The position numbers were made by a program, and so were the translations under genes. Positions 21,856 to 25,199 of a DNA stretch of 25,199 bases are shown one piece after another. Under the pieces are notes generated by a model that was not told where the DNA came from, did not search any database, and worked only from the letters and a program-made list of their open reading frames with translations. Source of the stretch: UBA11164 sp002420085 (lineage in GTDB: Bacteria > Pseudomonadota > Gammaproteobacteria > Xanthomonadales > Xanthomonadaceae); contig DALYLJ010000028.1 in NCBI GenBank assembly GCA_031976395.1, forward strand, positions 1 to 25,199. Direction: 5' to 3'. Within the stretch, counting starts at the first letter, position 1. Each line of letters opens with the position of its first letter.

Positions 21856-23979
21856 CTACAACAGAGCGAGACCCGCAAGAACTACCGCAATACCCGACAT
21901 GCCACTCAAACCGATTCTTTGGTAACCCAGCAATGTCGACTCCAACACGAGTTGTCCACTCGACGCCAACGCAACCCCGGCAAGCAAGCCAAAACTCGTC
22001 CAGACGGCTACCCGCCGAGTGAACGTACCCGCAGCCGCGACCGACCGCTGTCCGAGTGCCATGCGAATGGCCAATTCGCGGCCATTGGCCGACGAAAACG
22101 CGACGATCAGCGACTGGATGACCGCCATCATAAGTGCTATCACCAGCATGGACGTCGCTGCCAATGCGGTAAACAGCCGCGTGATCGGCAAGCGTTCACG
22201 TGCGATGTATTCTGTCATCCACTCGCCATCATCGATGGCGACGCTGCGGTAGTGAGCGCGCAACGTGGATACCAATGCATCCACGCGCCGCGCCTCCTCG
22301 ACCGTCGCACGGACTACCAACTCGAAATGTCTGCAACTCTCGTCAGCGCCGATCGGCCTGGCGACCAGTACGCGATCTTGCGGACGCAGCACACCTGACA
22401 GGATGCCTCGGGTTCTTCCGATCAGACTGGTCCCCTGGGTGAACAGCTCCGCACCGCGATCCGACCCCTGAAAAACGCTGACCCCCGTTCCCATGTCGGA
22501 ACGGGTGAAATCCCGGCCTTGAATACCGCTGGTCCCTATTACACCGAAGAAGCCAGGACCGGCCCCGATACCGATACCGATGTTGTCGTCTGCGCCCTCG
22601 GAAAAACCCAGATGCTTTCTGAACTGCCATGGCGCGTTGCAGGCCAACGTGACGCGCGATGCACCGAGCATTGCAGCCGTTCGATCGTAGATACCCAACT
22701 GTATCTCATCACGCGAAGCCGGCGAGACATCCAGCGGAATCGCCATTGCATACGTTCGAAGACCCTCCGGTCGGTAGCCAAGGTCGCGCGATTGCAAGCC
22801 GAGCAGGTGATTTCCAGTGCTTACGGCTGTCGCAAGGACCAGCACGATCAACGCAAAGGCACTGGTCCAGATAGCCAGATAGGGTCGTACTGGAAGGGTG
22901 CTGCGAGCACTGCCATTCGCGAAGCCAGGCAGGTCGAGCCTGCGTAGCGCGGCGGTCGTGTACGCCAGGGCGGCGACCACTGACATCACCAGCCCGGTGA
23001 GCAGAACAGGCCAGGGCGTGATGTCCTCGACATCACTTCCAAGCCAACACTGTGTGAGCCAGACGGCGACCGCTCCGAACAGGGCTGGGGCGGTCACTGT
23101 CATCGCCGTGCGCCGGGCCATCATCGCAAGCAGATCTCGCCGTCTGGCGCCAAGCGCCCGCCGCACATGCATCGCCCCGCGCTCGCCTGTCCCGCGTACC
23201 ACGCCCCATGAGGCCACCAACAGCAAACCGATCACCGCTGTTGCGATGGACAACGGTTGCAGCCAGCGCCACTCGCTCTCGATAGCGCGAGCGATCTCCG
23301 ATGAGAGGGGCGCATGGAGCATCCGGCTGCCGAATAAATCCGGACGAAACAACTCCTTGTCATCACTGAGCGCGTCGAGTCGTGCGGGTGAAATCCCCTC
23401 GCCGCGAACCAGCAAGACGCTGGCGTCCGAATCGGCAGCGGGCATGCACCGCATCACCACGACAGCGCCGGTCGAATCCAGGAGGATCTTCAAGCGATCG
23501 AGATTCGCCGGGCGCAGCGCATACCCCACCCCGCCGATATCGAGCCGCTCGCCAAACTTCCGGTGGATACTGTGATCGGCCAGAACCACCGACGGGTCGC
23601 ATTCGGGCGCCACGTCCACCAGCATTTGCGACCACGCCTCAGGTGCCACATCCGCTATCGTGACGGAAACGGCCCGATCCTCGGCATTGGCTACGGTCTG
23701 GTGATCCCGGATGGGGATCACGCTTGCCGACTTGCCCAACCGTGCTGCCACGTCCCGGATCGTCGCTTCAGGCCATCCGACCCGCTGCAAAGCCTGCGAC
23801 CCGTCTCGCGGGATGATCAGGTAACGTGTGAGGACGTGCGTTCTCGGATCGCCTTGACTCAGTGTCTCGAACTGATGAGCGACGACGGATATGCGCGCCA
23901 TCAGGGCCATGGCCAGCATGGCCGCCAAGCCGAACCCGATATCGATGCGGGTGCCGCGATGATCCGACGATGGGCGCAT
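21856..23979 (-). CDS. FtsX/MacB-type permease with two FtsX domains, no ATPase nearby
   Basis: About 707 aa. Layout: an N-terminal helix (about 12-32), a periplasmic domain, three helices of the first FtsX unit (about 245-355, with the coupling segment GAMHVRRALGARRRDLL), a fourth helix (PYLAIWTSAFALIVLVL), a second periplasmic domain with a Gly/Ile repeat, and a second FtsX unit with RELAIRMALGQR and three helices. This is the double-FtsX (ADOP-like) plan of ABC permeases that act as mechanotransmitters. Such proteins need a MacB/LolD-like ATPase, and none is in view. The C-terminus stops within or just after the last helix (VVLAGLALL), lacking the usual basic LPARRAA-type tail. The start is uncertain: ATG 23979, GTG 23988 or TTG 24039, none with a good ribosome site. 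It follows the CEAC protein closely. Substrate unknown. Confidence 0.75.
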   Translation of the reverse strand: MRPSSDHRGTRIDIGFGLAAMLAMALMARISVVAHQFETLSQGDPRTHVLTRYLIIPRDGSQALQRVGWPEATIRDVAARLGKSASVIPIRDHQTVANAEDRAVSVTIADVAPEAWSQMLVDVAPECDPSVVLADHSIHRKFGERLDIGGVGYALRPANLDRLKILLDSTGAVVVMRCMPAADSDASVLLVRGEGISPARLDALSDDKELFRPDLFGSRMLHAPLSSEIARAIESEWRWLQPLSIATAVIGLLLVASWGVVRGTGERGAMHVRRALGARRRDLLAMMARRTAMTVTAPALFGAVAVWLTQCWLGSDVEDITPWPVLLTGLVMSVVAALAYTTAALRRLDLPGFANGSARSTLPVRPYLAIWTSAFALIVLVLATAVSTGNHLLGLQSRDLGYRPEGLRTYAMAIPLDVSPASRDEIQLGIYDRTAAMLGASRVTLACNAPWQFRKHLGFSEGADDNIGIGIGAGPGFFGVIGTSGIQGRDFTRSDMGTGVSVFQGSDRGAELFTQGTSLIGRTRGILSGVLRPQDRVLVARPIGADESCRHFELVVRATVEEARRVDALVSTLRAHYRSVAIDDGEWMTEYIARERLPITRLFTALAATSMLVIALMMAVIQSLIVAFSSANGRELAIRMALGQRSVAAAGTFTRRVAVWTSFGLLAGVALASSGQLVLESTLLGYQRIGLSGMSGIAVVLAGLALL

Positions 23980-23998
23980 CGAGCGCACGCGCCGAGCT

Positions 23999-24499
23999 TT
24001 ACTTCGGACTGAAGGACCGATCGAAGCTGACCTTGACAACCTGGATCAAGTAGCCATCCGACTGCGCGGCCCACTCGTCGAGTTCGCGGCGCAACGTGCT
24101 GCATGCCTCACAAAAATCGACATCGAACACGACCAACTGCACGGTCGGCGAGTCGTGTTTGATCTCGACGCCAGATTCAAGATCACCCAGATTCTCCGTC
24201 ACGACATGGGGGCAGGCCGTGTTGCTGGCAACCAGTGCATCAGCGATGCTGCGGCCCAGCGCGCCGGCGATTTCAGCCCCGAACACCCCGACGCAAATAC
24301 CGCTGTGATTGTAAACCCGCAGCGCCGGAACACTGCCCTTGTCATCTGCACCGAGTTGGGCCGCCTTGAATGCAGCAAGGCTGATCGTTGCTTCTGAAAC
24401 GGGTGATCCCGCATGACTGACCAGCGGAACGAGAAGAAGGACGGCTTGGGCTACAAAAGCGGACAGGCAGAGTTTCAATTGCTTTGACATTGGCTTCAT
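23999..24499 (-). CDS. Exported protein with a CxxC motif, unrecognised
   Basis: A 166-aa protein with a signal peptide (KQLKLCLSAFVAQAVLLLVPLVSHA, described here as residues 6-30; cleavage after SHA). The C-terminal third has a thioredoxin-like start: a hydrophobic strand VQLVVFDVDF, then C130-E-A-C133 at the head of a helix (STLRRELDEWAAQ), then a strand YLIQVVKVSFD, after which it ends. A full thioredoxin fold would need about 40 more residues, so this is either a truncated domain or a different fold. Two further cysteines (in GICVGVF and TACPHVV) lie in the mature part. The start overlaps the previous gene's stop by four bases (ATGA), and the permease gene follows within about 20 bases. 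I do not recognise the family; a redox or metal-binding periplasmic partner of the permease is inference. Confidence 0.6.
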   Translation of the reverse strand: MKPMSKQLKLCLSAFVAQAVLLLVPLVSHAGSPVSEATISLAAFKAAQLGADDKGSVPALRVYNHSGICVGVFGAEIAGALGRSIADALVASNTACPHVVTENLGDLESGVEIKHDSPTVQLVVFDVDFCEACSTLRRELDEWAAQSDGYLIQVVKVSFDRSFSPK

Positions 24500-24888
24500 T
24501 CGCTAGTTTGTGTGGGGATTGAAATTGAGACAGTTACCGTGATGCTGACAGCAGCGAGGAGCAGAAACACCTGATCGGCGTCGGCGTTGTACGCGCCTTC
24601 TCCGCTTGCACCGATGGTGCGTGAGAGTGGAAAGAACCAACCCGAAAGGATGTTGGGGGCGATGTCCCATGTGGCCTCTTCCACAAGCCGAGAAAGAATG
24701 ATGCCAACGAGTGCGCCGATAATGAGGCGGTGCAGGCTGCGGAAGCGTGGCAGCAGCAGTGTCGAATAGAGCAATAGTGCGAGTGCTACAGACGCGATCT
24801 CAGTCGTCTCAGAAAATGGCGGAACAGGGGCCGCCGAACAGATCGCGGCTACGACAGCAAGGATAAACAATCCGATCGTCTGAAACAT
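24496..24888 (-). CDS. Small membrane protein, unrecognised
   Basis: A 130-aa protein with about four hydrophobic segments (about 4-22, 29-47, 53-70 and 105-124) and a polar loop (about 71-104) containing EEATWD and GEGAYNADADQ. Its C-terminus is short and polar. It overlaps the next gene (the exported CEAC protein) by an ATGA junction, which supports its being translated. No Shine-Dalgarno is evident before the ATG at 24888. The local base composition is lower in GC than the rest of the window (for example 26 G/C of 60 at 24481-24540). I know no family match; it may be a membrane partner of the permease two genes downstream. Confidence 0.55.
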   Translation of the reverse strand: MFQTIGLFILAVVAAICSAAPVPPFSETTEIASVALALLLYSTLLLPRFRSLHRLIIGALVGIILSRLVEEATWDIAPNILSGWFFPLSRTIGASGEGAYNADADQVFLLLAAVSITVTVSISIPTQTSE

Positions 24889-24905
24889 GTTGTGCGGTCT
24901 GACTG

Positions 24906-25199
24906 CTATTTGACGACAAATCGCCGTGCAAGCCCGCAGGCTAGGCCGGCCTCAGGGTGCCAGTGACAGGAAAAATCCGGCCGAAGCATCGACTCATCAC
25001 GAGGGTGCCGCCTGCCCCACAGCCTTTGCGCGCAGTCTTTCAGGTACGTGGCAATCAACATGCGGGCACCGTCGCACTGTGCGGGGGTGATGTCAAGCGT
25101 TGTGGAAGGACGATCACCCATATGGCCTGGTTCGGATGTGCATGCGGCGGTTTGGCCTCGCCACACGCACCGTGGAGGTCTGCGTGGGCTGGATTCGGT
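24906..25199 (-). CDS. Possible Cys/His-rich ORF running off the window
   Basis: An open frame on the - strand from the window edge to TAG at 24906-24908, 97 codons visible. A GTG at 25164-25166 (86 aa) or the ATG in HMGDRPS (about 71 aa) could be the start, or the gene may begin outside. The most gene-like part, ITPAQCDGARMLIATYLKDC, resembles an amphipathic helix; the tail has several Cys, His and Trp (CHWHPEAGLAC). It ends 17 bases before the membrane-protein gene, which fits membership in the same operon. No family is recognised and the frame may be chance. Confidence 0.3.
   Translation of the reverse strand, partial: TESSPRRPPRCVWRGQTAACTSEPGHMGDRPSTTLDITPAQCDGARMLIATYLKDCAQRLWGRRHPRDESMLRPDFSCHWHPEAGLACGLARRFVVK

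Overview
The window is a GC-rich (roughly two-thirds G+C by eye), gene-dense stretch of a bacterial chromosome. Its gene families (long-form PurC, fused MrpAB, DUF1302/DUF1329 with an RND exporter, a VolA-type lipase) and an intergenic repeat built of GATTCGG units next to a 'CATCCGGCCCTTCGGGCC' hairpin module point to a gammaproteobacterium, most likely Xanthomonadales/Lysobacterales-like. No 16S or other decisive marker is present, so this placement is inference.

Region 1 (1-2430, + strand): the 3' end of purC, a small Mpo1-like (DUF962) membrane protein, a cluster of three perfect inverted repeats, an EamA/DMT permease, then a composite dispersed repeat at the convergent boundary.

Region 2 (2431-11725, - strand, read right to left) is the most interesting part. 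It is a tight five-gene operon: a VolA/Pla-1-type lipoprotein lipase, a DUF1302 outer-membrane beta-barrel, a periplasmic DUF1329 protein, a secreted seven-bladed YCF48-like propeller and an MMPL/RND inner-membrane transporter. Gaps are 22, 21, 68 and 10 bases. Together the products cover cell surface, outer membrane, periplasm and inner membrane, as expected of an envelope-spanning lipid or hydrophobic-substrate handling system. A candidate promoter is overlaid by two different perfect palindromes, and a 12-bp GC hairpin lies between genes 3 and 4.

Region 3 (11829-21528): an atypical NAD(P)-binding epimerase-like protein diverges from a DASS (SLC13) Na+/carboxylate transporter. Next comes a complete group-2 Mrp Na+/H+ antiporter operon (mrpA with fused B domain, then C, D, E, F, G, every junction a 4-base stop/start overlap). 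A convergent CaCA-family Na+(K+)/Ca2+ exchanger follows, with a near-consensus promoter set inside a palindrome. The three transporter systems look like a sodium-circuit island.

Region 4 (21815-25199, - strand, lower and uneven GC): an unrecognised small operon of a Cys-rich ORF (running off the window), a 130-aa membrane protein, an exported protein with a CEAC motif and a two-domain FtsX/MacB-type permease. No ATPase is visible, and the operon ends in an intrinsic terminator. It looks like accessory DNA of unknown function.
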